Below are positions 41,932-52,065 of a DNA stretch of 64,000 nt, piece by piece. This stretch comes from Azospirillum oryzae. GTDB lineage: Bacteria > Pseudomonadota > Alphaproteobacteria > Azospirillales > Azospirillaceae. The stretch lies in contig NZ_FXAK01000006.1 of the NCBI RefSeq assembly GCF_900177515.1, positions 1 to 64,000 of the forward strand, given 5' to 3'. The position numbers and the translations under genes were made by a program. The notes beneath the pieces were generated by a model that did no database searches, had not been told where the DNA came from, and saw only the letters and a list, made by a program, of their open reading frames with translations. Every line of letters begins with the position of its first letter. The stretch's first letter is position 1.

Positions 41932-44115
41932 TCAGGCTGCTTTTGCCAACAGCCACTCCTTCAGCTTTGACCACCGGCGCCCTTCCTGGTGTGATCGTAC
42001 GGCCATTCCAAGCGCCTTCCGCTGTCCCACAATGACGACCAGCCTCTTCCCGCGGGTGACGCCGGTGTAGACGAGATTGCGCCTGAGCATCGTCCAATGT
42101 TGCATCGCCAGCGGGATGACAACGGCCGGGTATTCCGAGCCCTGGCTCTTGTGGATCGTCGTCGCATAGGCCAGCGACACCCGGTCAAGTTCACCGAAGT
42201 CGTAAGCGACCTCACGGCCGTCGAAGTCGATCAACAGTTCGCTGTTCTCGGGATCGATTGCGGTGATGACGCCCAGGTCGCCGTTGTAGACCTCCTTCTC
42301 GTAGTCGTTCTCGGTCTGCATCACCTTGTCGCCGAAGCAGTAGGTCCAGCCGAAGCGCTCCACCCGGACATCGCCAGGCGGATTCAGCACCGCCTGGAGT
42401 TCCACGTTCAACGATCGGGCGCCGAGGCCCCCACGGTTCATTGGACAAAGTACCTGGACATCGCGCACGGGGTCTAAGCCGAAGCGCTTCGGGATCCGAT
42501 TCCTGACGACCTCAATGAGCTTGCGGACACCATCCTCGGGCTCCGCCGCCTCGACGAAGTAGAAGTCCGAGCCCTCTATGGGTGTCAGATCCGGCATCTG
42601 GCCCTGGTTGATGCGGTGGGCATTGACGATGATGCGGCTGGCCGCCGCCTGTCGGAAGACCTCGGTCAGGCGCACCACGGGCACGGCGCCGGATGCGATC
42701 ACGTCGGCCAGCACCTGCCCCGGCCCCACCGACGGCAACTGGTCGACATCGCCGACCAGGATCAGGGCCGACCTGTCGGGGGTCGCCTTCAATAACGCGT
42801 TCATCAGCGGCACATCGACCATGGACGTCTCGTCGACGACGAGCAGGTCGCACTCCAGTCGGTTCTCCTCGCTGTGCTTGAAGCCTACGGCGGCTGGGTC
42901 GAAGGCAAGCATTCGGTGGATGGTCCTGGCCTCCATTCCGGTGCTCTCCGAGAGCCGCTTGGCCGCCCGGCCGGTCGGGGCGCACAGCAGGATGCGGATG
43001 TGCTTGGCGGCCAGGATCTTCAGGATGGAGTTGACCAGGGTCGTCTTGCCGACGCCTGGGCCGCCGGTGATGACCATGACCTTGGATGCCAAGGCAAGCC
43101 GGACAGCCTCCCGCTGGCTCGGCGCCAGCGTCAGTCCTGTCTTCCCTGCCACCCATTCCAGCGCCTTGTCCATGTCGATGGCGGGCCAGGGCAGCGTCCC
43201 GCCCGCAAGGCCCCGCAGCCGGGCAGCGATGGCTTGCTCGGCCCGGTACAGCCCAGCCAGGAAGACGCAGTCCCTGCCCTCCAGTTGGTCGGCGATGACG
43301 GCGCCGTCGCGAAGCTCGTCCGTCAGCGCCTCGGCCACCAAGTCGGTGCCGACCTCCAGGAGGTCGCTGGCCAGCTTCTCCAGGTCCTCCATAGGCAGGC
43401 CGCAGTGCCCCTCGTCCATCGCCTCGGCCAGGGCATAGCCGATGCCCGCCCGGACGCGGACCATGGCCGTCTTCTCGATGCCCAGCTTGGCCGCGATGGC
43501 ATCAGCGGTCTTGAAGCCGATGCCACGGATGTCCCGGGCCAGCCGGTATGGGTTCTCGGTGATGAGTTGGATGGCCTCCTGCCCGTAGGTCTTGTAGATG
43601 CGGACCGCCCTGGAGGTGCCGACGCCGTTGGCGTGCAGGAACAGCATGATCTCCCTGATCGCCCGCTGGTCGGCCCATCCCTTGATGATGCGGTCGGCCC
43701 GCCTGGGCCCAATGCCGGTGACCTCGCGCAGGCGACCGGGTTCGGCCTCGATGATGTCGAACACCGCCTCACCGAACGCCTTCACCAGTTTCCTGGCGTA
43801 GACCGGGCCGATGCCCTTGATCATGCCGGAGCCCAGGTACTTCTCGATGCCCTCCAGCGTCGTCGGCTGGGACGCCTTCAGGAAGGTGGCCTTGAACTGG
43901 AGGCCGTGGGTGCGATCGTTGACCCAGCTGCCGCTTGCCTGGATCCACTCACCGGATGAGATCATGGCGGCGTGAGCGACGACGACAACCAAGTCGCGGT
44001 GCCCGCGGACCTTTACCCGAAGCACGCAGAAGCCGGTCTCGGCGCTGTGGAAAGTCACGCGCTCCACCAGCCCGGCCAGGGACTCCGTCGATGACACGAT
44101 GGCTTGCCCGCTCAT
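41932..44115 (-). CDS. recD2: RecD2-type ATP-dependent DNA helicase
   Basis: About 727 residues, the usual RecD2 length. N-terminal OB-like domain (LAGLVERVTFHSAETGFCVL), tandem helix-hairpin-helix repeats (MIKGIGPVYARKLV, EVTGIGPRRADRII, DIRGIGFKTADAIA), then a superfamily 1 helicase core: Walker A TGGPGVGKTTL (about 348), DETSMVD Walker B, GDVDQLPSVGPG motif III, TEVFRQ, and the C-terminal DRVSLAYATTIHKSQGSEYP (motif V). RecD2 unwinds 5'-to-3' and is used in repair and replication stress. The start at 44115 fits homologues, although no strong ribosome-binding site is visible. It lies between transposon debris and a gene-poor stretch. Confidence 0.88.
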   Translation of the reverse strand: MSGQAIVSSTESLAGLVERVTFHSAETGFCVLRVKVRGHRDLVVVVAHAAMISSGEWIQASGSWVNDRTHGLQFKATFLKASQPTTLEGIEKYLGSGMIKGIGPVYARKLVKAFGEAVFDIIEAEPGRLREVTGIGPRRADRIIKGWADQRAIREIMLFLHANGVGTSRAVRIYKTYGQEAIQLITENPYRLARDIRGIGFKTADAIAAKLGIEKTAMVRVRAGIGYALAEAMDEGHCGLPMEDLEKLASDLLEVGTDLVAEALTDELRDGAVIADQLEGRDCVFLAGLYRAEQAIAARLRGLAGGTLPWPAIDMDKALEWVAGKTGLTLAPSQREAVRLALASKVMVITGGPGVGKTTLVNSILKILAAKHIRILLCAPTGRAAKRLSESTGMEARTIHRMLAFDPAAVGFKHSEENRLECDLLVVDETSMVDVPLMNALLKATPDRSALILVGDVDQLPSVGPGQVLADVIASGAVPVVRLTEVFRQAAASRIIVNAHRINQGQMPDLTPIEGSDFYFVEAAEPEDGVRKLIEVVRNRIPKRFGLDPVRDVQVLCPMNRGGLGARSLNVELQAVLNPPGDVRVERFGWTYCFGDKVMQTENDYEKEVYNGDLGVITAIDPENSELLIDFDGREVAYDFGELDRVSLAYATTIHKSQGSEYPAVVIPLAMQHWTMLRRNLVYTGVTRGKRLVVIVGQRKALGMAVRSHQEGRRWSKLKEWLLAKAA

Positions 44116-44543
44116 GCCGGGATTGTGCAGGATTCCCGAACGCCGGGCCAGCCGCATTCGCGGTCGACGGCCAACTGCAGCCATACAGATCAACGAGCTA
44201 TATCATTGATCAGCTGATAGAATTTCCTGTGTAGGGTGGCCCTGCGTCGACGCTGATGGAGAACCATCCACCAAGCTTCTTCCTTCGATGAACCAACAAG
44301 ATGTCGGAGTACAGATGCTGGTTGATATTGGGCGCCGATCCACCGTCCCGAGTGCCATTCGGGCTTTCAGGGGGTCGCCCACCTCAGCCCGGATTTTGGT
44401 GATGTCAACGGTCCAGCCACCGCTGCCCTTGACCACTGGGGCGCCGCTGAAATGTAGAGAGCTGTCGGATTGGCGGTCGGGAGCATTGACCAGAGCAGCC
44501 CCCTTCAGCATAACCAACCCGTAAAGAGCATTATGAGACTGTA
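44116..44543. other. gene-poor stretch
   Basis: A minus-strand reading (44203-44517) contains KGSGGWTVDITKIRAEVGDP and similar sequence that may be a broken gene, but no family is recognised. Both strands have competing short frames without ribosome-binding sites. The promoter of recD2 should lie here. Confidence 0.35.
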
Positions 44544-44849
44544 ATGAGTGAAGCAGAGACAGTCCTGGCTGAAGTCGTCAGGGTCCGGAAGGCTCCTGTT
44601 GGTAGGAAGCTTCTGGCGTTGGTTGACGTCGTCATTGTCATCCACGGCGTCGAGTTCAAGGTTCGAGGCCTCCGCGTATCGAGAGAGATCATGGATGGCA
44701 ATCATGCCACCTCTGTCACCTCGCCCCTTCATCGGGACATTGATGGACAGTGGAGCCCGACGGTTACCTTTCCCGAGGAGCTTCATCAGCCGCTCACCGA
44801 CATTGTCTTGGCGGCTTGCATTGACGCGGGTGTTTGTCGGGAAGCCTGA
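44544..44849 (+). CDS. small SpoVG-like protein (tentative)
   Basis: A 101-residue protein: VLAEVVRVRKAPVGRKLLAL, VDVVIVIHGVEFKVRGLRVS, a PLHRDIDGQW loop, then TVTFPEELHQPLTDIVLAAC. The order of strands (basic strand, core strand, 'V.G..V...' strand, DG loop, T-P end, final helix) resembles the SpoVG fold, a small nucleic-acid-binding domain. Identity is not high enough to be sure. The ATG has no strong ribosome-binding site. A minus-strand frame over the same bases is less protein-like. Confidence 0.45.
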   Translation: MSEAETVLAEVVRVRKAPVGRKLLALVDVVIVIHGVEFKVRGLRVSREIMDGNHATSVTSPLHRDIDGQWSPTVTFPEELHQPLTDIVLAACIDAGVCREA

Positions 44850-45010
44850 CCTGCGAGCAGTCGAGATCATAGAGCACCGCCACGACCATCGACGGTGTGA
44901 TAGACTCTGGCGATGCCAAGTCAGGAAAGCGCAAATGCCTAATGGCTGAGGAACGGCACTGGGTCATCCAAGCCGTCCCTTTGTTTTCTCCAAGACACCC
45001 GATAGGTTGA

Positions 45011-45250
45011 ATGTCAGCACTCATCCCCCGCAGTGGCCAAGCGTCTCAACCCAGGGTCAGCACGGCACGGTCTGCCGGTGCCGGTGGAGTCCGTCCTGCG
45101 CCGGTCCGGGTCACTGGATCGGCAGTCCAGAAGCAGGCCCAGTGGCTTGGCCGGGCCGCCGATGCCGAACGCATCGGAGATGGCGTGGAGGCGGAACTGT
45201 GCCGGCAGTATGCCGAGCATTGGTTCCGCGTCTCACGCGGACAGGACTGA
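45011..45250 (+). CDS. small hypothetical plasmid protein
   Basis: A 79-residue protein whose C-terminal half is a clear charged helix (VQKQAQWLGRAADAERIGDG followed by VEAELCRQYAEHWFRVSRGQ). I recall similar short proteins from azospirilla plasmids, without function. The N-terminal 35 residues are Arg/Ser/Pro-rich and may be unstructured. The next gene starts 13 bp after its stop. Confidence 0.55.
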   Translation: MSALIPRSGQASQPRVSTARSAGAGGVRPAPVRVTGSAVQKQAQWLGRAADAERIGDGVEAELCRQYAEHWFRVSRGQD

Positions 45251-45263
45251 GGGAGAGGATCCG

Positions 45264-45647
45264 GTGAGCGACACCACCCTGACGTCGCGGGAACGGACTT
45301 TGATCCGCAACGAATTCATGGTGCGCTTTGCCCAGGCCCCTCGGCTGGAAAACGGCATCCTGGTGAAGCGGTGGGCGACCGGGCTGAACAAGGGACAGCC
45401 CAAGCCCGGAGCGGTCATCCAGGGGATGCTGGACCGTGGACTGCTGGAGTTGCGGGATGACGGTGCCCACTGGCTGCGGGCCCGTTTCACCGAGGCCGGC
45501 CTCGCTGCCTTACGGCACATGGCCGAGGATCCACGCGCACTGCCACCGGGCGAATACCAGCATGTCCTTGAGGACCTCGGAGGCGCTCAGCTAGCGGATC
45601 ACAACAGCCCGCCGCCGGCCCTCTCTGGCTCGAGACCTGTCGCATGA
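45264..45647 (+). CDS. hypothetical protein, possible winged helix
   Basis: A 127-residue protein starting at a GTG (45264) with GGGAGAGG upstream. The sequence (TLIRNEFMVRFAQAPRLENG, KPGAVIQGMLDRGLLELRDD and FTEAGLAALRHMAEDPRALP) has the helix-helix-strand pattern of a winged helix, such as the 'xxGxxxLxxxGL' wing. No named family. Cotranscription with the preceding small gene is likely (13-bp gap). Confidence 0.55.
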   Translation: MSDTTLTSRERTLIRNEFMVRFAQAPRLENGILVKRWATGLNKGQPKPGAVIQGMLDRGLLELRDDGAHWLRARFTEAGLAALRHMAEDPRALPPGEYQHVLEDLGGAQLADHNSPPPALSGSRPVA

Positions 45648-45705
45648 GGCAGAGAAGAAAGCACGACAGAGCTCACGCTTTTTGCACTTTCGGCCTAGGT
45701 TCCAC

Positions 45706-46172
45706 TCAGTCGAACAGGCCGCCAGAGACGCTGGCCCACAGTTCCACGTCGGCGACGTAGGACAGCGCCATGTCCGCCGACTTGTGGCGGGTTTGCTTCA
45801 TGGTAGCCGCCAGAGGGTGCTGTTTCTGGGCGTCAGCGGTGGCCAAGCCGTGGCGCAGGCTGTGGCCGGTATAGCCGGTGGCGTCACGCCCAGGGCGCTC
45901 TGCACGATACGGGCGACGGTGCGGTCGGAAAGCCGGTGCAGGCCGGCGCGCAGGTCTTCGTTTCGCGTTGCCTGCATATAGAGCGGACCGGGATCGTCGC
46001 CAGCGACCGCGAGCCAACGGAGCACGGCGGCGCATGAGCACATCGCCGCGTGGCGGGCGGCCACCAGCGGCACCACAGCGCCGCGGTCAGCCTGATTGGT
46101 CGTCGAGCGCCGCAGTCCCGCGCGGCTCATGTCGACGTCGGCGATCACGGAGCGGCGCGCCGTGCAGGCGGA
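45706..46172 (-). pseudogene. frameshifted tyrosine-recombinase C-terminal fragment
   Basis: Two overlapping minus-strand frames together match the recombinase at the right edge of the window. One reads ADRGAVVPLVAARHAAMCSC and RLSDRTVARIVQSAL. After a shift the other reads GRDATGYTGHSLRHGLATAD and KSADMALSYVADVELWASVS. The core-binding domain and the first half of the catalytic domain are missing. It is the sixth tyrosine-recombinase copy or fragment in the window. Confidence 0.8.
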
Positions 46173-46392
46173 TACGCCAACTTTCATCGCGAGAGAAAAG
46201 GTTCCGATACTCTCCTGCACCTCCCCTTCTGAGGCGAGACACCACATCTGGCTTGTCTGGATATCACTTAAAGTGAGCGAATTGGCAAGGTCGCTCAATC
46301 AGTGATTATCCCGAGGGGGCTTTGCTCGGACGGGCTCCTTCATTGCAACTTCAAGTCACTTTATCTTGAAATTGTCACAAGAGGTAGTGGAC

Positions 46393-49300
46393 ATGGCAAA
46401 TGTCCTGGGAGGAAGCGGGGCCGATACCCTCACTGGTACGGCTGATCGTGACTACATTGCTGGCGGCGCCGGCAACGACCTCATCGACGTCGGCATTGGC
46501 AATGATTATGCGGTCGGCGGTACCGGGTCTGACACCTTCGTTTTCCGAGCGAACGAAGGCTGGGACGTCATTGCGGATTTTTCCGCAGGCGCTGGGGGCG
46601 ACGTTCTGGACCTCCGTGCCATCACCTCCTTCACCAGCTTCCAGTCCTTTTTGGCGGCGTCTACGCAACAGGGGGCCGACACCGTCGTTACCCTCAGCCC
46701 AACCAGCGCGGTGAAACTCGCCGGCGTGCAGCGCAGTGCGTTGACCCAGGCCAACATTCTGCTGAACGGCTCCAGTACCGGCGGCACAGGAGGGGAATCC
46801 GGCGGCGGCACGGTGAGCATCAGCCCGCCGACGGTGACGCTCGCGGAAGGCAACGGTGGCGGCAGCACCGCCTACCAGTTCACCGTCACGCGTAGCGGCG
46901 ACCTCTCGGCTTCCTCAACGGTGACGTGGGCGGTGGCCGGCAGCGGCACGGCGGCGGCGGACGCGGCGGACTTCGCCGGCAATGCGCTGCCGCAGGGCAC
47001 GCTGAGCTTTGCCGCCGGCCAAGCCACCGCCACCATTTCCCTGCCTGTCTTGGCCGATGCGCTCCAGGAAAGCGATGAAGGCTTTACGGTGACGCTGTCC
47101 AATCCGAGCTCCGGCTGGACGGTGGCGACGTCCAGTGCCATTGGCGTGATCACCAATGATGACAGCGCCAGCGGCGGTACGGGCGGCACCCCCGGCGGCA
47201 TGTCCGGTCAGCTGTTCACCGGCACTGACGCCCGCGACGCCATCATCGGCACGGCGAACAACGACACGATCGATGCGCGCGGTGGCAACGACTACATGAG
47301 CGGCGGCGCCGGCTCGGACACCTTCGTGTTCCGCTCCAACGAAGGCTGGGACTACATCAGCGGCTTCGCTGTGGGTGCCGGAGGCGACGTTCTGGACCTG
47401 CGCGCCATCGCCTCCTTCACCAGCTTTCAGTCCTTCCTGGCGGCAACCACCCAGGAGGGCGCCGACACCGTTGTCACCCTCAGCTCAACGAGTGCGGTGA
47501 AGCTCGCCGGCGTGCAGCGCAGTGCGCTGACCCAGGCCAACGTCCTGCTGACCGGCTCCAGCACCGGCGGCGGTACAGGGGGTGAAACCGGCGGCACGGT
47601 GAGCATCAGTCCGCCGACGGTGAGCCTTGCTGAAGGCACCGGTGGCGGCAGCACCCCGTATCAGTTCACCGTCACGCGCAGCGGCGATCTGTCAGCCGCC
47701 TCATCGGTCACTTGGGCCGTCGTCGGCAGCGGCACAACTGCAGCAGATGCGGCCGATTTTGTCGGCACTGTGTTGCCGCAGGGCACTCTGACCTTTGCCG
47801 CCGGCCAAGCGACCGCCATCATCTCCGTGCCCGTATTGGCGGATTCCCTCGAGGAGGCGGACGAGAGCTTCTCGGTCACGCTGACGAGCCCGAGTGCCGG
47901 CTGGAGCATCGCGACGGCCAGTGCCACTGGTGTGATCCCCAACGACGACACCGTCCGTCCACCCACGGGCGGCACGGTGAGCATTAGCCCGCCGACGGTG
48001 AGCCTTGCTGAAGGCAACGGCGGGGGCAGCACCGCCTACCAGTTCACCGTCACGCGTAGCGGCGACCTCTCGGCTTCCTCAACGGTGACGTGGGCGGTGG
48101 CCGGCAGCGGCACGGCTGCGGCGGACGCGGCGGACTTCGCCGGCAATGCGCTGCCGCAGGGCACGCTGAGCTTTGCCGCCGGCCAAGCCACCGCCACCAT
48201 TTCCCTGCCTGTCTTGGCCGATGCGCTCCAGGAAAGCGATGAAGGCTTTACGGTGACGCTGTCCAATCCGAGCTCCGGCTGGACGGTGGCGACGTCCAGT
48301 GCCATTGGCGTGATCACCAATGATGACAGCGCCAGCGGCGGTACGGGCGGCACCCCCGGCGGCACGCCCGGTCAGCTGTTCACCGGCACCGACGCCCGCG
48401 ACGCCATCGTCGGCACGGCGGGCAACGACACGATCGATGCGGGTGGCGGCAACGATTACATGAGCGGCGGCGCCGGCTCGGACACCTTCGTGTTCCGCTC
48501 CAACGAAGGCTGGGACTACATCAACGGCTTCGCCGCGGGGGCCGGGGGTGATGTTCTGGACCTCCGTGCCATCGCCTCCTTCACCAGCTTCCAGTCCTTC
48601 CTGGCGGCGACCACCCAGGAGGGCGCCGACACCGTCGTCACCCTCGGCCCAACCAGCGCGGTGAAGCTCGCCGGCGTGCAGCGCAGCGCGCTGACCCAGG
48701 CCAACGTCCTGCTGACCGGCGCCAGCACCGGCGGCGGTACAGGAGGGGATACCGGCGGCGACCCCGCCACCAGGACCTACACCGGCACCCCCGGCGCCGA
48801 CATCATCTGGGCCGCAGCCGGCACCAACATCATCTCCGGCCTGGATGGTGACGACATCCTCGGCGGCAACACCGCATCCGACACGATCGTCGGCGGGGCG
48901 GGCAACGACACCCTTTATGCCGGCGACGACACCGCCGCCGACACGCTGCTCGGCGGCAGCGGAGACGACGTGTACTGGGTCAACGGCCCGGAGGATGTCA
49001 TCACCGAAGCCGCCGGGGAGGGCGTGGACGAGGTGGTGGCCAAGGTCTCCTGGACGCTTGGTGCGAACCTGGAAAACCTCACCTTGCAGGAGGTGGGGGC
49101 GGTCTCCAACGGCTTTGCCACCGGCAATGACCTCGCCAACATCATTGAGGGAAATGCCGGGAACAACGAGATCCATGGCAATGGCGGAAACGACCAGCTC
49201 GACGGCGGGGCGGGTGCCGATCAGATTTATGGTGAGGCGGGCGACGACACGCTCATAGGCGGCATGGATGCGGCAGCCGATACCCTCTACGGCGGAGCGG

Positions 49301-52065
49301 GGAACGACACCTACTATGTCAGCGGCCCCAATGATGTGGTTGTGGAAAACGCCAATGAGGGCACAGACACGATCATCGTTTCTGGCGGGTGGAACGCCGA
49401 CACGATCATGAACATCGAACGGGTCGTGCTGAATGAGGCTGAGGCGGCACAGAACAGCTCCTTGAGCGGCGGCATGCTCCCCATGGAGCTGATCGGCAAT
49501 TCAGGGAACAACCTCATCAGCGGCGGCTGGGGCAATGAAACTATCCGCGGTGGGGCCGGCAATGACACGTTGAGCGGCGGCCGGGGGGCCGACACCATCT
49601 ATGGTGATGCTGGCGACGACACCATCACCTTGTCGAACGACGGCGCTTGCCTGGCCTATGGCGGTGAGGGAGCAGATGTGTTCCGTGCCGCCTGGGGAGG
49701 CAACCATCTGGGTGGCGCGTTCAGCGCAACCATCGGCGACTTCGTTCTTGGACAGGACACGCTCTCGATTCCCTGGATGTTCACAGGGATCGAAGAGGTC
49801 AATGGCAATGCCGTTCTGGGCTTCGTGGAGAACCCGAACGTTCCGATGACCGGAACGGCGCGGTTGACCTTGAGCGGCGTGACGGCCGAGGCGGTGACGG
49901 CATGGGTGCGCCAGAACGGCAATGACTGGGCGGCTTTCACCGGCAACACCTCGGGCGGTCGCGTGATCTACGGCACCGATGGGGGCGAGACCCTGACCGG
50001 CGGGGCCGGCAACGATGTCCTCGACGGCAAGGGCGGAGCCGACGTCCTGTATGGCGGGGACGGCAACGACACCTTGACTGCCGGTGCCGACAGCGCGGCC
50101 GACACGCTTTACGGCGGTACCGGCGACGACACCTACATCGTCGGCACCGGCGATCAGGTCATCGAAGAGCCGGATGACGCCGGCGGCACGGACACCGTCA
50201 TCGTTTCCGGCTCCTGGACCAACCCCTATGGGGTGGAGCATGTGATCCTCAGCGAGGACACTGCCTCGCAGAATGGCTCGATCACCGGCAACTATGCGAA
50301 AGAGACGCTCATCGGCAACGCCGGAGACAATGTCATCGACGGAAGCCAAGGCGATGATGTCATCGACGGCAAGGGAGGCAATGACACGCTGTATGGTGGC
50401 ATGGGCTATGGCGGGTCGGGCGTGGACACCATCTCCGGCGGAGACGGTGACGACGACATCCATCTCTCCCGCGGTCTTGCCACCGGCGGCAGCGGTGCCG
50501 ACGCCTTCACGATCTACACCTCCGGCCAGCAGATGGGCAGCTTCGCGGTCACCATCACCGACTTCGAACTCGGCGTCGACCGGCTGAACGTATTGCACTC
50601 GCTCAAGCGCGTTGACGATCGGGATGGCAGCGCCGTCTTGACCTTTGGGTATGGCATCGGCGCGGAACTGGTGGGGGCAAGCACCCTCACCCTTGCAGGC
50701 GTGCCACTAACGGCCGTGGCGCAATGGGTGCGCAACCACGGCAATGACTGGGCCGCCTTCACCGGTGATACCTCCGGCGGCCGGGTGGTCTTCGGCACGT
50801 CCGCCGATGAGACCCTGACGGGCGGGGCCGGCAATGACCTGCTGGACGGTGCGGAGGGCGCCGACCTGCTCGAAGGCGGGGCCGGCAACGACACCTTGTT
50901 CGCCGGCATCGACAGCGCGGCCGACACGCTGTCCGGCGGCGCGGGGAGCGACATCTATTATGTCAGAGACGGCGATCTGGTCGTCGAGGACGCCACCATG
51001 GGCACCGACACCGACACGGTCGTCGTCTCCGGCTCCTGGGGCAATCCCTACGGGGTGGAGCAGGTGATCCTGAGCGAGGACAGCGCCTCTCTGAACGGCT
51101 CGATCACCGGCAACCAGTCGAGCGAGTCCTTTACCGGCAATTCCGGCAACAACCGCCTCGACGGCGGCTGGGGAGATGACACGCTTTACGGCATGGGCGG
51201 CGATGACACGCTGATCGGGGGCTGGGGCGATGACTCGCTCGATGGCGGATTCGGCAATGATCTGCTCTCCGCCTCCAACGGCACAATGAACGGCGGAGCC
51301 GGACAAGACACCATGTCAGCCGTCTTCGAGGGCATGCATATCGCGCAGAGCTTCAACCTTCTTGTCCAGGATTTCACTCTTGGTGAGGATACCCTGCGTG
51401 CTCCCGCCCATCTCATCGCCATTGACGAGGTGAACGGCAGCACCGTTCTGCAATATGCGGACGGGCCGAGCGTCGATCACATGCCCTCCCACGGCACGAT
51501 CACACTGCAGGGCGTCGGTCTGGCCCAGGTTGCCGGCTGGGTGCAGGCAAACGGCAATGATTGGAAGGCCTTTGGCGGCGACACCCTTGGCTCCGGGCGT
51601 TATGGAACCTTGGGGGCCGATATGGTTCAGGGAGATGCGGGCGACGACTTCATCGTCGGGCTTGGCGGGTCCGACACGCTGGCAGGCGGTGATGGCAATG
51701 ATACTTTGCAGGCGGATGACGCCTCCGAGGTCTTGTTCGGCGAAGCCGGGAACGACGCCCTTTATGGCGGAGATGGCAATGACACGCTCTCAGGAGGGAG
51801 CGGAAACGATACCATGTGGGGCGGTGGCGGTGCCGATATCTTCGACATCACTGGTGGCACCGACAGCGTTGACTACATCTACGACTTCCGCGCGTCTGAT
51901 GGGGATCGCATCTATACCGGTGGCGTTCCCCTCACCATCAACGACAATGGCACCAATGCCTGCATCATTGAGACCGGATATCGGGGGATGGTGTACAGCA
52001 CCGTGCACGTGATGGGCATCAGTGCAAGCGAGGTCTCCAATCATCTGATGTACACCGGCTTGTGA
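46393..52065 (+). CDS. giant RTX / Calx-beta repeat protein
   Basis: 1,890 residues, acidic and Gly/Asp-rich. The order is RTX-like block, then Calx-beta domain, repeated three times in the first 800 residues (Calx-beta domains near 140-258, 402-520 and 525-647, each with an ALQESDEGFTVTLSNPS-like calcium loop and an ending ITNDD). A long series of nonapeptide-type RTX runs (GGAGNDTLYGG pattern) follows, broken three times by a conserved IGDFVLGQDTL...VNGNAVL...WVRQNGNDWAAFTG spacer module. Such proteins fold on calcium outside the cell and are exported by type I secretion using an uncleaved C-terminal signal. No exporter genes are nearby. The ATG at 46393 has GAGGT upstream. Adhesion, biofilm or surface-layer roles are typical; toxin or enzyme domains are not visible. 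Confidence 0.85.
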   Translation: MANVLGGSGADTLTGTADRDYIAGGAGNDLIDVGIGNDYAVGGTGSDTFVFRANEGWDVIADFSAGAGGDVLDLRAITSFTSFQSFLAASTQQGADTVVTLSPTSAVKLAGVQRSALTQANILLNGSSTGGTGGESGGGTVSISPPTVTLAEGNGGGSTAYQFTVTRSGDLSASSTVTWAVAGSGTAAADAADFAGNALPQGTLSFAAGQATATISLPVLADALQESDEGFTVTLSNPSSGWTVATSSAIGVITNDDSASGGTGGTPGGMSGQLFTGTDARDAIIGTANNDTIDARGGNDYMSGGAGSDTFVFRSNEGWDYISGFAVGAGGDVLDLRAIASFTSFQSFLAATTQEGADTVVTLSSTSAVKLAGVQRSALTQANVLLTGSSTGGGTGGETGGTVSISPPTVSLAEGTGGGSTPYQFTVTRSGDLSAASSVTWAVVGSGTTAADAADFVGTVLPQGTLTFAAGQATAIISVPVLADSLEEADESFSVTLTSPSAGWSIATASATGVIPNDDTVRPPTGGTVSISPPTVSLAEGNGGGSTAYQFTVTRSGDLSASSTVTWAVAGSGTAAADAADFAGNALPQGTLSFAAGQATATISLPVLADALQESDEGFTVTLSNPSSGWTVATSSAIGVITNDDSASGGTGGTPGGTPGQLFTGTDARDAIVGTAGNDTIDAGGGNDYMSGGAGSDTFVFRSNEGWDYINGFAAGAGGDVLDLRAIASFTSFQSFLAATTQEGADTVVTLGPTSAVKLAGVQRSALTQANVLLTGASTGGGTGGDTGGDPATRTYTGTPGADIIWAAAGTNIISGLDGDDILGGNTASDTIVGGAGNDTLYAGDDTAADTLLGGSGDDVYWVNGPEDVITEAAGEGVDEVVAKVSWTLGANLENLTLQEVGAVSNGFATGNDLANIIEGNAGNNEIHGNGGNDQLDGGAGADQIYGEAGDDTLIGGMDAAADTLYGGAGNDTYYVSGPNDVVVENANEGTDTIIVSGGWNADTIMNIERVVLNEAEAAQNSSLSGGMLPMELIGNSGNNLISGGWGNETIRGGAGNDTLSGGRGADTIYGDAGDDTITLSNDGACLAYGGEGADVFRAAWGGNHLGGAFSATIGDFVLGQDTLSIPWMFTGIEEVNGNAVLGFVENPNVPMTGTARLTLSGVTAEAVTAWVRQNGNDWAAFTGNTSGGRVIYGTDGGETLTGGAGNDVLDGKGGADVLYGGDGNDTLTAGADSAADTLYGGTGDDTYIVGTGDQVIEEPDDAGGTDTVIVSGSWTNPYGVEHVILSEDTASQNGSITGNYAKETLIGNAGDNVIDGSQGDDVIDGKGGNDTLYGGMGYGGSGVDTISGGDGDDDIHLSRGLATGGSGADAFTIYTSGQQMGSFAVTITDFELGVDRLNVLHSLKRVDDRDGSAVLTFGYGIGAELVGASTLTLAGVPLTAVAQWVRNHGNDWAAFTGDTSGGRVVFGTSADETLTGGAGNDLLDGAEGADLLEGGAGNDTLFAGIDSAADTLSGGAGSDIYYVRDGDLVVEDATMGTDTDTVVVSGSWGNPYGVEQVILSEDSASLNGSITGNQSSESFTGNSGNNRLDGGWGDDTLYGMGGDDTLIGGWGDDSLDGGFGNDLLSASNGTMNGGAGQDTMSAVFEGMHIAQSFNLLVQDFTLGEDTLRAPAHLIAIDEVNGSTVLQYADGPSVDHMPSHGTITLQGVGLAQVAGWVQANGNDWKAFGGDTLGSGRYGTLGADMVQGDAGDDFIVGLGGSDTLAGGDGNDTLQADDASEVLFGEAGNDALYGGDGNDTLSGGSGNDTMWGGGGADIFDITGGTDSVDYIYDFRASDGDRIYTGGVPLTINDNGTNACIIETGYRGMVYSTVHVMGISASEVSNHLMYTGL
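46861..47201 (+). repeat. 341-bp direct repeat, copy 1 (Calx-beta coding)
   Basis: This segment and 48025-48365 agree over 341 bp apart from one visible base, in the same frame, 1,164 bp (388 codons) apart. The Calx-beta domain between them (47647-47950) is clearly diverged, so the two outer copies have been made identical recently. Confidence 0.85.
48025..48365 (+). repeat. 341-bp direct repeat, copy 2 (Calx-beta coding)
   Basis: Partner of 46861-47201. Recombination between the copies would delete or add exactly 388 codons in frame and change the number of Calx-beta domains of the secreted protein. Confidence 0.85.

Noticed and set aside
44203..44517. Minus-strand frame with a WTVDITKIR stretch suggesting a transposase fragment
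   Set aside because: Only a few residues fit an integrase core and the rest matches nothing; left as a gene-poor stretch.
46393..52065. Repeats considered as a CRISPR array or satellite
   Set aside because: The repeats are in frame and encode RTX nonapeptides and Calx-beta domains. There is no constant repeat with unique spacers. No CRISPR array was seen anywhere in the window.
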